From Membranipora membranacea (lineage: Eukaryota > Bryozoa > Gymnolaemata > Cheilostomatida > Membraniporidae), in contig OU612071.1 of NCBI GenBank assembly GCA_914767715.1, forward strand, positions 806,001-870,000: a stretch of DNA of 64,000 nt, in the 5' to 3' direction. The translations under genes and the position numbers were made by a program. Position 1 is the first letter of the stretch, and the number at the start of each line of letters is the position of its first letter. This document shows positions 1-12,040 of this stretch, one piece after another. The notes under the pieces are model-generated. The model was not told the origin of the DNA and did not search any database. It saw only the letters and a list, made by a program, of their open reading frames with translations.

Positions 1-252
1 TGATCACTCATTCCATATTTTGTAATTCCACTCTCTGACATGTCTGAGGGCAAATTTGTGTATATGTGATCGATCAGGGTGCTGGATGTTTCAGTAACTC
101 TTGTTGGCTCCGAGATCAATTGACGGAAGGCAAAAGATTTAACAACAATATTCAACAACTTTCTGTTGCTTCTTTGTTCAAGGATGTTGATGTTAAAATC
201 TCCAAGTATAATCATTTCATTATACAGTGAAAAAGCTTTTTCAAAGTATTCT
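1..252 (-). pseudogene. LINE endonuclease fragment (APE type)
   Basis: The minus strand reads as part of an apurinic-type endonuclease of a non-LTR retrotransposon. It has the catalytic GDFN block (MIILGDFNINIL), then an LID-HIYTNLP segment, and reaches GMSDH at the window edge, where the SDH box of this family is expected. A stop codon lies just upstream of EYFEKAFSLYNE near 252. The frame is open from there to base 1, so the fragment continues outside the window. In the intact family this domain nicks target DNA for target-primed reverse transcription. No RT follows inside the window in this orientation, so whether the element is complete cannot be judged. Identification rests on motif recognition only. 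Confidence 0.7.
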
Positions 253-671
253 TAAGCAAGATCATACCATGCGGACTTCGATCGATTGCGGCCTACGAAT
301 TAATTTTGACTGAAAAGCCCTCTTGTTTCATTGTGGGTTAAAAATTCGCACACAATTTAACTTCTTAATTTATCTGCTGTTCACTGATGAAAACATCAAA
401 TCTCAAAAAAGGCCTAGCAAATTGTAAAATCATCCAATGTCCATTAATGGCAGATTTTGTTGTGATATTTATATATACAGTAATTTCCTATACAATGTCG
501 GGGGGGGGGACTACACATCTGTGGTATATTACCTAGTAATATTATTATTTAATAAACCAGAGAAGTTGTCCTCCTAATGGCACGACTCCGAATAGAATAA
601 CCGAATGGTTGATACTCATCTAGAATAAAATGAATAACTATGTTCAGTTCACAGGTTATAAGTAGGCTGAC

Positions 672-918
672 ACTACAGATTTTGTTCGTGACGAATAAGG
701 TTTTGTTTGTAAGAATTATCTTCCCACATTGCTATAAAATTCATTACATCGACTGTTAGGATGAATAGAGCTGTACCAATAATTTAAGATAATAGTAGCA
801 AATGCTAACAGTCAACACTCTCATTGTTAATTGTACAATATTATCCCTTCCAGCCATCTTGCCAAGGTGTCCATGTTGCCTTAATGTTCATGAATTGGGA
901 CCACTCAAGATCGACACA
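672..918 (+). repeat. Dispersed direct repeat R1, copy 1
   Basis: About 245 bp beginning ACACTACAGATTTTGTTCGT and ending near CACTCAAGATCGACAC. It recurs in the same orientation at 1560-1803 with scattered substitutions and small indels. No coding content is visible. The pair brackets a LINE RT tail (955-1320), so the whole block may be one duplicated repeat unit about 0.89 kb long. Confidence 0.75.
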
Positions 919-954
919 AGATCAATATTAATCTGTTAATATTCCGCAAACCAG

Positions 955-1320
955 CTAGAGGGAAAAGGTTATTTTTCTCTTTGTGGTTCTACACATGGAT
1001 TGCCTGTATTTATCTATTTTTGCTCTACGAGCAGACTTTTTCTTTGCATTTATTTTAATACGATAGTTCAGGTGGTGATGATTGTCTCCGGCTATATTGG
1101 TGAAGTTTTCACTGCAAGAGGCGTGCAGGAAAGTTAAGATGATTTGCAGTGCTACATTGCCAAGCCTGTGTTCATAGTTGTAAGTGAAGGGCTTCAAAAT
1201 CTGACTAACAGAGCGCTGGATCCTCTCAAATCTTGTTTTGTCAGTGTCTGATAGCAGACTGTACCATGCAGGGCGGGCGTAGGCGATTAAAGACTTAATA
1301 TTAGCTACTTAAAAAGGCTT
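955..1320 (-). pseudogene. LINE reverse transcriptase C-terminal tail
   Basis: Read on the minus strand, 1310-1205 gives IAYARPAWYSLLSDTDKTR followed by FERIQRS. This is the thumb/linker signature of LINE reverse transcriptases (Y..PaW...L...d...lE.iQr). It continues in the same frame into an 80-residue open stretch (1197-955) with YNYEHRL, spaced Cys residues, NHHHLNY and a final TTKRKITFSL, like the usual LINE C-terminus (hpL, then r.t..rsF). The catalytic fingers and palm are absent, so this is a fragment. A second copy of the thumb lies at 2345-2480. Confidence 0.65.
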
Positions 1321-1559
1321 TCAGGCCACCATATTGTGTTATCTGTGTCTGAGTCTGAGTCTGAGTTTAGGTTTGACACTACTAAACACGCTGATAAGAA
1401 AGTATGCCTGCTGAGTGAGGGGGTACTTCTGACTCCCCGCCCTCCCGTGTGAATATGAGGTTTGTTTATACAATGATAAGAGAAGGAGCACAGTGCCGTT
1501 TTCTAGGACTATACAAATACTCAGCCTAACAACCACTCAGATACTCTCTAACAACCGCT

Positions 1560-1803
1560 CACACTACAGAGTTTGTTCGTGACGAACAAGGTTTTGTTTG
1601 TAAGAGTTATTGCCCAAATTGCTATAGAATTCATTCCATTGACTGTTAGGATAAATAGAGCTAAACCAATAATATAAGGTAACAGTAGCTACTGCAAACA
1701 CTCAACACTCTCATTGTTAACATGCTCTATTGTGCAATATTATTTTGACAAGGTGTCCATGTTGCCTCAATGGCCATGAATTGGGACTACTCAAGATCGA
1801 CAT
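1560..1803 (+). repeat. Dispersed direct repeat R1, copy 2
   Basis: Second copy of the repeat at 672-918. Shared blocks include TTTGTTCGTGACGAA, CATTGACTGTTAGGAT and CAAGGTGTCCATGTTGCC. The offset between copies is about 888 bp. Confidence 0.75.
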
Positions 1804-1911
1804 TGCAAACATGACTGCCAATCAAAACCCGGCAGCAGTTGACTGAAGGGGTATCAAATCCAATAATATTAGCTGAGCGATGACCTTGCACTCCAACATA
1901 TATGGGAGGGG

Positions 1912-2090
1912 GATAGAATTAGAGAAACACAATCATTTCAATCAATCCTCAAGATTATTGCCTATGTAATTAGGGACAATCTTGATTGGAATGTGATATT
2001 GACACCAGTTTAAACTCAAAGGTATCATTCATTTTTTTGGATTATGAGTTAGTTACATTGTTCTGAAAGCAATCCTATAATAATCTCTTT
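1912..2090 (+). repeat. Dispersed direct repeat R2, copy 1
   Basis: About 180 bp sharing GTGATATTGACACCAGTTTA and flanking sequence with 2545-2715, in direct orientation. Both sit downstream of LINE-tail fragments, so they may be LINE 3' UTR sequence or part of a larger duplicated unit. Confidence 0.65.
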
Positions 2091-2100
2091 TGGGAAGAGT

Positions 2101-2330
2101 ATGAGTTGGCTCAGTTGATTAGAGCGCCGGACTTCAGCATGCACATGTTCAAGGTCTAGGGTAGGAATCCCACTGCGGTCCAACACCTACTCGTGCATTG
2201 GTTGGCCCTTAGATGTGCTTTGACCTACCTGGAAACAGAGAGCCTCCCCGATAAGGTACTAAAATTTCGCCGCCCATTTTATTTTAATGCTGGACCATGC
2301 ATGTAAATGTAGGTATGTAATGTTATGAGA
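2101..2330 (+). mobile_element. tRNA-derived SINE (family S)
   Basis: It begins with an RNA polymerase III A-box-like stretch, TTGGCTCAGTTGATTAGAGCG, and a B-box-like GTAGGAATCCCAC about 50 bases later, the layout of a tRNA head. A tail follows with ATGTGCTTTGACCTACCTGG, AACAGAGAGC and TCGCCGCCCAT. The same tail is found reversed in the minus-strand copy at 27296-27530, and partly at 4744-4930 and 16031-16320. Several copies with the same head and tail fit a SINE rather than a tRNA gene. Confidence 0.75.
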
Positions 2331-2344
2331 ATGGCAGCTTATTC

Positions 2345-2480
2345 CGAATAACAGAGTGCTGGATCCGCTCTGGTCTTGTTTCTAGAATGTCCGATAGCAG
2401 ATTGAACCATGCAAGGCGGGCGTGGGCGATTACAGACGTAATATTAGCTACATACAAGGCTTCCAGGCCATCGCTGGAGG
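2345..2480 (-). pseudogene. LINE RT thumb fragment, second copy
   Basis: On the minus strand this reads VANITSVIAHARLAWFNLLS, the same thumb-domain segment found at 1205-1310. The DNA shares CCATGCA-GGCGGGCGT-GGCGATTA with that copy. No other LINE domain is attached. Confidence 0.6.
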
Positions 2481-2544
2481 CTTGATATGAGATTTGGCTA
2501 GGAATCCAAAAGCTACCTTTTCTACTGACAAATTAATTTTTGGA

Positions 2545-2715
2545 AGCTGAATTAGAAAAAAAAATCCATTTCAATCCATCGTCAAGATTATTGCCTATAT
2601 AATAAGGGATAATGTTGGTAGGAATGTGATATTGACACCAGTTTAAACTCAAACGTATCATTCATGTCTTTGGATTATGAGCTAGTCACATTGTTCTAAC
2701 AGTAATCCTAACAGT
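2545..2715 (+). repeat. Dispersed direct repeat R2, copy 2
   Basis: Second copy of the repeat at 1912-2090, sharing TATTGCCTAT and GTGATATTGACACCAGTTTA. Its right part overlaps the left inverted arm of the element at 2677-3729. Confidence 0.6.
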
Positions 2716-3729
2716 AAATTGGGAGTACATAGCCAGATTTGCTTTCAAATCCATGCAAAGGATGCTATGTGTGCAATTTGCACTGTATATCAGCGTTCCT
2801 GATACAGAAACAGCATAAGAATATAGATAACAACATGGAATCACAATCAAATAAAAATTTCCATCATATTTTGGATATTGTGTAATTATTAAACAGCTTT
2901 CATATAATCATGATCATATATGACAGGCATCTGTGTCACCTAAATAGCAGGGAATCGCGACACAATATGCGATGTGAATGAAGCGACAGCAGCTGGTCAC
3001 GGAAAACAAAGGGCGCATAAGAATTATATTGGCTTTATGCATTTATGGGCCTCGTACTAATTCAAGAGTAGTGCAGCCTTTCAAACACCATTTTTATCAC
3101 TCAAAATCACCTACAAAAACTCATGAACTTCAACAGTTGTGTGCTTATAAGCTAGACCACCCTACCCCTGCCGCCCTCAGATTTCAGTTTTCAATGTTGT
3201 ATGGTAGAGAAAAATGTTGCGATAGCAGCACTATTCTCCCACCTCATTATATTGTACAAGAAAGCAAATACTTTTGATTCAAAATTCTACTGACAGGCAT
3301 CAAATTACGCCCTGCAGTTGAAGCCGGTTGAGATAAATATCCTGCCCTGATCCCGACTGTTCTCAACTGCTTTTTTAATATTATCACACCACAAAGTGAT
3401 ATATTCCCGCATGTTTGATCAAATTCTGTTATTAAATTTCAGTTTCAAAGTTACAGATTTTTGTAACTAAAAGCTTGCAAGGCGAATTTTTGGGCAAAAT
3501 GTTGCAATTACAGGAGAAAATGTATTTAGAAAGGATTTTTTGATCATGATTCCCTGTTGACATTAATATTCTAATGGTTTTTCTGTATTGGGAACGCTGA
3601 TATACAGTGCAGATTGCACACATAGCATGGATTTTAAGACAAATCTGTCAATGTCTTCTCAAATTTCTATTTGACAAACAGATTAGTCTAGGATTGCTTT
3701 CAGAACAATGTGACTAGCTCATAAATGAA
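2677..3729. mobile_element. Element with inverted arms (2677-2855 / 3545-3729)
   Basis: The left arm, about 180 bp, is nearly the reverse complement of the right arm. Shared blocks include TATGAGCTAGTCACATTGTT, GCTATGTGTGCAAT and CACTGTATATCAGCGTTCC. The roughly 690-bp centre has a 99-codon open frame (2978-3277, plus strand) that I do not recognise and that has no visible domain. The structure fits a non-autonomous DNA transposon or a head-to-head pair of one repeat. The inverted homology fades outward without clean termini or a target-site duplication. Confidence 0.55.
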
Positions 3730-3739
3730 TTCATCATTC

Positions 3740-4740
3740 AACTTAGAGTCATCGCTAACAGATCATCTTGTTTGTGCTTCTCATTACAGTAAGGAGGGAT
3801 TTAAGTATCTGAGGTCAGGTGAAGCTATGAGATTCACAAACTATCTAATAACAGCAAGTGCCACTGCAACGTAACCAAAATAAGAGTACCGGCTGAGGAG
3901 ATATAAGAACAAACCAATAACAGGACCCTCTAAGGCTGAACCTAAAGGAACTACTTGTTGGACAAAAGGTAAGAGTTCCCGGCTAAATAGTTTGCCAATC
4001 ATTATCCAGTGGAATTCCTCCCCAGTGCATCGCCTTATTGCCGATGTTAGCAGAAAATAAAAAACCTAAATGACCCCAATACTTTTTGTCAGAAACAAAA
4101 TAGCGTACTGTGTCGTTGTACTGTATTCTGAATTTAGTTGTATTTCCGTGATTGTTTTAACTTCACCATTGGGATTAGATTGATTTTTTGGGATTGATTA
4201 GCTGCCAATCGCAGCAAACTTGTTGAACAAAATGTCAGGGAATAGGCAGCCGTTACAGGCAAGGCAGCATCTGTCCTCGAAAGGGGCAAAATGTGGTTAA
4301 TAAAGGCTTTCTTATTTTGGAGCCGCATCGTCATAGGAATTCAAGCTATTGTCTATAGCTTGAGGAATACTGTCTCTCATAACTCATTGTCATCGGAGTT
4401 AGATTTTTAAAGTTTATTGGCCTGAAGTAGACTTTGTAAAAAGCACTGTTTCTGAGGGAGTTGTTTACTAGGCTGTATGGCACTTTTCATCACTCATTTA
4501 ATAGCAGCTCAATAAAGCATCGTTTAATCTTATCACACCGATAATTATGCAAGCGATTACTTCGACACATATGGACACACGGACTTGACTTGTGTATGCA
4601 GCGACTAATCCAGATGTAATCGAGCTAAGACTTCATTACTGATACAGTGGGCAGAAAGCTTTCAGGTATCTCAACCCTATATTCTACAAAGTAGCTTTTG
4701 TTCGATTCACAATTCACCTCATGAAGAAGCATTACGTCAA
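3740..4740. other. No recognisable feature
   Basis: AT-rich sequence. Open frames are short (66 codons or less), show no domain and are not flanked by convincing splice sites. Confidence 0.5.
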
Positions 4741-4743
4741 ATT

Positions 4744-4930
4744 ACTCAGTGATGTTATAATGATTGATCTACCTAAGTAGTCCTGTGTTCGAGTCCCACT
4801 GCAGACCACTGACTATAGAGGTTTTCTTTGACCACCAGGTGTGCTCTGTACTGCCTATAAACAGAGAGCACTTTGATACAGCGATTGCAGACTTGCATTA
4901 TCAAGTGCAAGTTTTTACCACCAGGGAGTT
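4744..4930 (+). mobile_element. Decayed tRNA-derived SINE (family S)
   Basis: It keeps a B-box-like GTGTTCGAGTCCCACTGC and the family tail CCAGGTGTGCTCTGTACTGC, then AACAGAGAGCAC, like 2101-2330 and 27296-27530. The A-box half is badly decayed. Confidence 0.55.
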
Positions 4931-5389
4931 TGGGACCGCCTGTTACCACCACCTATCAAGTGTTAGGAGTTGTCTTAGTACCAAACTGGTCTGAAGTTCC
5001 ACTTTAAAGATAAGCCTTGTGACTTTGTGATCTTGTAACCTTGTGATAAATAAGATAAGTAGTAGCCAAAAAGAATCAGCGATGAGAATGAGGTTGTGAG
5101 TTTGCATGGTTTGTTTCTCCTGATGTGTTACTGAAGAACCACACAAAAAATTTATATGGGGTTGAAGCCTGTCTTGACAAGCTTTGTCCCCCTCCCCTCA
5201 ACAAAGGTTTTACATACTATGTGTTGTTGTTCAGTTTTGACATTAGAGAAATTTGGATTTATGCCCCCGCGACAATAGAACAGACAACCTCTCATGATAA
5301 TAGATTTAGATGTACAGTTAATGTATTATTTAATGTATCCGTACAGACTTCACAACCTCTGTGATATTGATATTAATTGGCCATCCTTT

Positions 5390-5480
5390 TCAATCTAGAC
5401 TCAACACCTCTGCTATCATGCTATGATGATGTGATGGTATGGATGTATCTATGGATGTATGTGATGTGATGGTATGATGA
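5390..5480. repeat. Degenerate GATG/GTGATG-rich simple repeat
   Basis: Short runs of GATGTGATGGTATG and GGATGTAT. A related GATGATGTGATGGTATG occurs near 7728. Low-complexity sequence without coding value; the open frame over it on the minus strand has no recognisable domain. Confidence 0.5.
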
Positions 5481-5871
5481 TTAGTGTTGTATTGAGCCAG
5501 CAAAAATGAAAATGAGCCTAGCCACTGAAGTTTCCCTAAATTCGGAACATATCGAGACATATCGATGCCGATAAAACATTCTTCAGATACCACAATGTAA
5601 AAGAATGATGGATATTCATCCACTAATCACTAGTGCAATTAGCTAATAAGACATTTTAAGTTTGATTCATTTTGTAATATATCATCTAGACATAATGAAC
5701 TATGTTGAGACCAAGTTTCATCAAACTCTGTCAAGTATTTATCAAATTATAGATGTCTGAAGAAAGCTTTATGTAGTGTTGTAAGCGTTCATAATAATCA
5801 CAGCAAAAGCATGACTAATAGCTATATGTTTTATGATGGTATAGTCTCCATTTCCAAATGTGTCACACAAT

Positions 5872-6430
5872 ATCCGTAGCATAGTGGTTAAGACCGTGGA
5901 CTGTGGGTCACAAGGTCTCAGGCTCAAATTCAGGCGCAGGCAGTATTTTGACCATCACTAGTTGAGACCCGTGAAGATGCAGACCTCTGACCCGACTTGA
6001 CCCTAACATGACCCTCTGACTCGTGTGAGAAACGGACTGGGCCGTGTACACAACAGGGTGTAGTTAGCTTGCTCCGAGTCTACTCTGATGAGCGAGAGGG
6101 CTTTTATATCTAGTTTAGGGCTCTATGTATTTTAGCACTGAAAGCCATCGCTCGAATTATGAATCATTATATAACCCACAGAAGGGTTTTAAAGATAGGC
6201 TGATACACAATACACGGATCACTTATAGGCTGATACACAATACACTGTTGTGACAAATTCTGATGGTCATCAATGAACGATATCAATTAATTTCCTGTCA
6301 AAATGAAATACACGCACTGTTTATTTACTCATGAGCTTAATTCACTGGACGTCGTCACGAGTGTTAACTGAAATTTAATTCAAGATTATTATAATACACA
6401 GTCTATTTAATTCATCACAAGTTATATATT
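5872..6430 (+). mobile_element. tRNA-headed repeat family T, copy 1
   Basis: The head at 5875-5935 resembles a tRNA, with an A-box-like TAGCATAGTGGTTAAGACCG and a B-box-like CAGGCTCAAATTC. Downstream is a body with GAGAAACGGACTGGGCCG, TTGCTCCGAGTCTACTCT, ATTATATAACCCACAGAAGG and CGATATCAATTAAT. The body, without the tRNA head, recurs at 25496-26300, where two internal segments are expanded into tandem arrays. Here the TGATACACAATACAC unit is present only twice and the following segment once. Confidence 0.65.
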
Positions 6431-6439
6431 CCAATTTTT

Positions 6440-7270
6440 ATTATCTGTTTATGATCTATTACATGAAAGCGCCGACAAGGCCGTCTACAAGTGCGTGAAG
6501 TTTGGATTGCCTTTGAATACACAATTGCGACTACTAAAGAGTCAAGCGGCTTTGATTACCAATTATTGGTGTCAACCAGACAGGCATAAAACTAATCTGT
6601 TTAGACTAAGACTATTTATTTAATTACCCTGACCATTTAATTCAATTGAGACAAAATACACATATAAAATATTTATATAAGATTAAAAATATTAAACGTC
6701 GTTCTGAATATTCTAACCTGACTGTCCTTGCACTCTTATCCTTGGTTATATGCCCGAAGACCAGATGAGTTCTGATTTAGTCACTGATCGCACAGATAAG
6801 TTGGTATAACTTCGAATTACACAACAGTACAATATATTATATGATACAATCAATTCTTTTACTTCACAATCTAAAACACTGCTAAAATAGGACAACGGTC
6901 CTGTTGCGTTCCTGTCTTAATACTAACTGCTTAAAATGATACCGTCAAGGACGAAGGTCCTGTTGCTACTGCCTGAAGCTGTGTCTGCTGCATATCTTTA
7001 TTGGTGTGTTAAATGGTGTATACATGATGCAGCTTTGTCAGGCAGTTTCACTTCGATGATGATATAATTGTTGTGCAAGCAGGTAGTTTCACTTTGATGA
7101 TATAAGTAGCAGGCAAGGTGTAGCTGGTGCAAGTATTATTGAATTTGGTGGTGACTTGTAGTTATATTCTCTTTCTTCTTGTAGTGTGTGTAGTGTGTAG
7201 TATGATATTATTTCAATTCTCGTTCATGGCATCATATATAGCAGAAGGCAGAGACGCAATAATAAGCTGA
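6440..7270. other. No recognisable feature
   Basis: AT-rich DNA. AGGTCCTGTTGC-like motifs near 6893 and 6956 and AGGTAGTTTCACTT-like motifs near 7041 and 7083 are short local duplications. No gene is supported. Confidence 0.45.
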
Positions 7271-7722
7271 TGCTTTTCTCTGGTTAAGCTATCACCGCAG
7301 AAAATTGTTATTGTCGGTTTATCATGGTAGCGACTACCCTCAGAGATGGTAATGAAAACATTCTCTCTGGTTGAGCTATCACCGCAGAAAGTTGCTATTG
7401 TTGGTTTTTTTTTGCCATTCCTTCGGTACAGTAATTCTGTCTGGTATTTATCCTGTCTGATAACGAATCTCAAGAAATACACCAATCTGTCTATAGCACC
7501 GGTGCATGCTCCAAAAATTGTCACCCCGACATAATACATCAATTTGTCCACAGCACCGGCGCATGCTCCAAAAATTGTCACCCTGACATAATACACCAAT
7601 TTGTCTACAGCACTGGTACATGCTCCAAAAACTGTCATCCTGACACAACACATCAATCCGTCCACAGCACTGGCGCATGCCTCAAAAATTGTCACCCTGA
7701 CACTCGACCCTGAATACAACAC
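7213..7722 (-). CDS. Hypothetical repeat ORF, 169 codons
   Basis: This minus-strand frame encodes four 19-residue units (pattern VTIFGACTSAVDKLVYYVR) and, further on, two related segments with PTI-TFCGDS-TRE. It matches no family I know. The repeat lengths are multiples of three, so a long frame can stay open by chance. A second minus frame over the same array (7448-7678) is open too, which argues against selection for protein. There is no visible splice context, signal peptide or domain. It is probably a minisatellite by-product. Confidence 0.2.
   Translation of the reverse strand: MLYSGSSVRVTIFEACASAVDGLMCCVRMTVFGACTSAVDKLVYYVRVTIFGACAGAVDKLMYYVGVTIFGACTGAIDRLVYFLRFVIRQDKYQTELLYRRNGKKKPTIATFCGDSSTRENVFITISEGSRYHDKPTITIFCGDSLTREKHQLIIASLPSAIYDAMNEN
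7274..7410 (+). repeat. Two-copy 84-86 bp tandem repeat
   Basis: TCTCTGGTTAAGCTATCACC with GCAGAAAATTGTTATTG is repeated about 85 bp downstream as TCTCTGGTTGAGCTATCACC with GCAGAAAGTTGCTATTG. Confidence 0.7.
7480..7707 (+). repeat. 57-bp minisatellite, four units
   Basis: Four consecutive 57-bp units start at 7480, 7537, 7594 and 7651. Each contains GCATGCTCCAAAAATTGTCA or a close variant (the last unit has GCATGCCTC). Units differ by a few substitutions, mostly transitions. Confidence 0.9.
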
Positions 7723-7729
7723 TAATGAT

Positions 7730-9770
7730 GATGTGATGGTATGTTATGATGCTATGAATTAATCTCTGCACCTTGTGTCACAGAGAAGCTATCAGTATAT
7801 TGTTGATATATCCATTGCGCTGACAGGATTATCCTGTCGGCTTATATATCACCCCTTACAGATAGCTTATCATAGTTTGATGCTCGCAACTGGGTGGTGT
7901 CGGTACAACCAGGCACATGCTTTAGTCTGTTGACAGACAATATGAGGAGAGAACCCATCACAATAAATTAACAAGATATCCATAAGCAAGAAAGCTACAA
8001 TTTGGTGGGATGGATAAGAAAGAGTCATCACTATTTTGCCTCAACTGATGACAGTGATGATTTCCCTTGTAATATTGGAAAATCCTTTTATGGAAAGTAG
8101 CACCAGATAAGACCTGATTGTACCTATTCACATTTTAGTTCAAAGTGTGATGTTATGTATTGAGAGCAGGTCCAATATGGATTTTATCAAGGAGTTTGAA
8201 AAAGGAGTGGAAACGGCATCTCATTTCAAATTGTTGTTTGTCTACACTGGTAATTGTCCTCTCTTTATCAGTAAAGGTTTTTCATGACCACAGCCAATCA
8301 GAGCAGAGACTGCAGAGAGTGACTTCCTGCCAAAAAGAAGTACAACTTGAGTTGCTGTAATGATTTTGATGAACTGTCCAATCAGCAAGAGCATAGTTGT
8401 GAAATCCCATTTATCAAGATGGGTTCTACCACAATTTCCTAAAGTGTTTGAACCTCTTGAAAAGAAACTAAACTAAGTAGCAGAGAGATATAGATAGCAC
8501 TCAGGTATAGTCCATGTTTCAAACTATAGTCTAGTTTTACCTGGGACTCCAAAGCCTTCTGCTACTCATATGAGACGGGAAAGTTTCACTGCAGACATGG
8601 CCATAAATTTGGCTCATAATTTGGTAATCAATGGCGGTTTTCATCAGTCTAACGTGGTATGTTATGCCTCCCATTGTCACTTAGGTGTTAGAAAGGGCTT
8701 ATTTAAGTACTTTCACTACTTTTATCTGGTCTAAGTTCCTCACATGGTTTTTAAATGGTGAATGAATGATTAATTTTCAGTCTCTCTATCCCCCATCAAA
8801 CATTTGCATTGGAATTATAAATCAATACCCTGCAAAAGTGGTTACTATATTACTAGCTATGTCTCATCTACACTTGTGGTGATTTACATCATGATATATT
8901 GTCTCTGGGTGTCTTAATATACCATTGAGTAAACATGTCAAATATTTTAATAATTTTCAACTGGAGACAGACATATAAAAAGACTGAGGACTTAGATGAA
9001 TTTTAATGGAGGGACCATATTAGTACAGCCCTTGGAAACAGCCTTGTTAAGTCACAGGCTACATTTCGTTTCCACTCCCTCTCTGTAACTCCTGATTTTA
9101 TACTAGGAAGTTTCTTGGTCAGTTTTAGAAGTGATAATGCTTTGTTAATACTCTGCCAATATTGTAAACGTCTAGGCTGACCTGGATTAAGAGGTTGTCT
9201 GCTTTTGTAAAACAAGGAGACAACTCCTAACCAAGCCAGATAGCGGAGCAGGAGAATACTATTCTAGGAATGTGACCATATGACCCAAAAACTCAAACAA
9301 TCTCCAGATGGAATAAGATTGAGAGAGTCTGAACTGAGGCGATTATGTCGTAGTATCATATGTCTTTCTCCTTAGTATGAGCTGTCATGATTTAGAAACC
9401 TCCCACCTATCTCATCTGCAGTATATTGGTGAGCTATGCTTTGACATGCTGTAGGTATTTTCATCTGAGTGAGCACAACTCACAAAAGCTTCGGACCAAT
9501 TGCTAAGGCTTAAAGTATAAGGATAAACCAAGGGAAATTCAGTTATGTGGCACAGATCACTGCAAAATAAACACAGAGATGAATCTGGACAATATCGAGC
9601 TTAAAATTTGGACATAAACTGGGTGATTACATTGCACTGCATTGGTTGTCTGCATTGGATATCGCAAGAGGTAACTCTATGATCGGAGGAGACAACTTAG
9701 GAAACAAGGACTGATCAATGCAGCAGAGCCTGAGTACCATCATTGCCACATAACTTGTGGTGAGAATTTC
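7730..9770. other. No recognisable feature
   Basis: About 2 kb of AT-rich sequence with only short open frames (8160-8360 plus, 9003-9215 minus), neither with a recognisable motif or splice context. Confidence 0.5.
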
Positions 9771-9779
9771 TAATTTTGG

Positions 9780-9970
9780 GGATGGTGAGATGGCGTAATC
9801 GGTTAGCGCGCTTGCTATTCACTGCCAGGCGATTAGTGCTGCAGGAGTTGTGGGTTCGAGTCCAACTGGGGGAGCTTTCATTGTTGATTCTTCCAGCCCC
9901 CAGCACCCTCGGGTGTATACCTCTCCAATCAATATTGACAGTTTGGCAGACTAACCGCAAGACAAGATAA
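9780..9970 (+). mobile_element. tRNA-like SINE or tRNA pseudogene
   Basis: A-box-like TGGCGTAATCGGTTAGCGCG and a strong B box GGGTTCGAGTCC, followed by a CT-rich unrelated tail. The distance between boxes is larger than in a normal tRNA without a long variable arm, no 3' acceptor complement is evident, and a non-tRNA body follows. A tRNA-derived SINE head is more likely than a working tRNA gene. Its tail differs from family S. Confidence 0.5.
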
Positions 9971-12040
9971 TTTATTACAGTAATTATTATTAGTCTAACA
10001 TCTTGAGGGTATCGATTTTGTATACACCCACATTTTCCAAAATAACAGAAGTGATATTGAATGAGGTGAGTGTGATTTGTATCAAGGTTACCTCACACAA
10101 CATCGATCTTAAGAATGCACCGGATAGATTGACATAATCGTTTTGAAAGGTACGAGTTAATTTTTTCACAAAAGAAGTTTCCTTTACACGCTGTTGACAC
10201 AAAATTAAACATCAGCCAGAAAATTGACCTTTCCGACATTCAGACCAATGCTCAGCAGCGTTACAGTTGCTCATTTCGACAGCATACTAGAACAAATGAG
10301 CATCATGAGCATTACAGATACACAACCAGAGATCAACCCTGACAGCAAGTTTTATCGTGATATAGTTGCCGCTAGTCGCAAGGAACGCTTTTCGAATCGG
10401 GCCTCTGTACGATATTTCAACAGCTTTGCAGATGGTACTAGCTCTGAGCAAGATTCCAAAATCATGGAGGCGCTTGATCAGTAAAGCAGGTTAGTCGGCA
10501 CGCTCAACACTATCTTAACCCGTGTTAATTAAAAACATGTGAGCTGAAATAGGATTCATTTTCTCATAATTCTCAGCACACTGATCATGTTGCTATATAC
10601 GTCTAGATTACTATCAATCAACAGCCGAAGCACTGTAGTATTATCATTTGTTCAGTTCAGCTTGAAGTTGCAAAGGATAGAAACCATGTAATGGTAGACA
10701 GCATTATGTTCATGATAGTCAGACACCTGACCTGACTATACAGGCGGTAATCATTATAGAACAGTATCTTCATTGTCACATTTGCATGCCACTTCATTAT
10801 GTTAGAAAGGCAAAGATAAATCGATCCTCTGCCACATATTTCTATCGATGATTATGATGGACAGGACAAAATGAAGTCCAGTAAATATTGTTTGTTTGCC
10901 AGTTTTCTTACCAATACAGTACATAGGATTCAAGCTTTGTTAAGCTGTGTATCAGCTTACCACTAATTAGTGCCATATGACTAATTATAGGAGATTAACT
11001 TATTTTATGAGATGCATTTGCTAACTATACTAAATTCAACAAATTCAAGCTGAGGACCAACATATTCAAAATTTTTAGTTTATGTTAAGTACAGGGATAT
11101 TTTATATTTATGAAACCTCTCATTTTTTGTCCATTTTACATCCCTAAAAATATTATGATTGTTTTAGACTGTAAAAATAACCTTCTTATTCTTGTTGTCA
11201 CAGGTATTCATGAAAAGTTCCATCTATACAGACTGTGTCGGGACTGCAGATGTATATATACTGAGAACGACATTGGAGAAAAAGTCGACTTTGGGAACGA
11301 GTTACTGATAAACGGAAAAAGAAAGCATTGTCAGGCACCCCTCAAAGAATCTCTTATGATGCCGTACAGACCTATCTCTACATGGATTGAAGAGAAAATC
11401 AAACTCTATGGGAGTCAGCAGTTTAAAGCAATGTGAGTTACAGTGTTCTTATTATCTGTCATTTGTCAGACAGAAATAGTGATCCAACTGCTATCTTTAT
11501 TGTTTGATACTTCATCACTGCGATTATTTGAGTATTATACTTGCAACATCTAATTGAGTTCATGCGTTTTGGTGTCCTCCATCATAACCAGATTACATAC
11601 ATACACAAACAAATATGAGACCAAAGCAACATATATTTTGGATAAATCGTGAGGTTTCAACGTACAGGATGTCGCTTAATTTGCTGCTCTAGACCCCAAA
11701 GTACGAGCGCCACTGATGTAATTTAACATTTTTCAACACATCTCAACGTGTCCTATGGGCGAACTCCAGTTTCGTGCATAAACATCCCTATTTTGAAACC
11801 CAAGTTGTAATCTATGTATGACAAGTTAAGATAATATTTTGCCACCTACAATAATTTCAGGTGAAGAAGCTGGCAGGATCGGGAGAACGATTTACACGGC
11901 GAAGTTATGAGTGATTGGTTCGACTGTGAGAAGTTCAGAGACGAGAAGGAATGGCTGGAGAATGACGAGTAAGACATGTCTATCGCTCTGCTCGTCAATA
12001 TCGACTGGTGGCAGTCCTTTCAGAGGACGGTACACTCAAT

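Noticed and set aside
9780-9860. Functional tRNA gene
   Set aside because: A and B boxes are good, but the fold lacks a clear acceptor stem and a SINE-like body follows.
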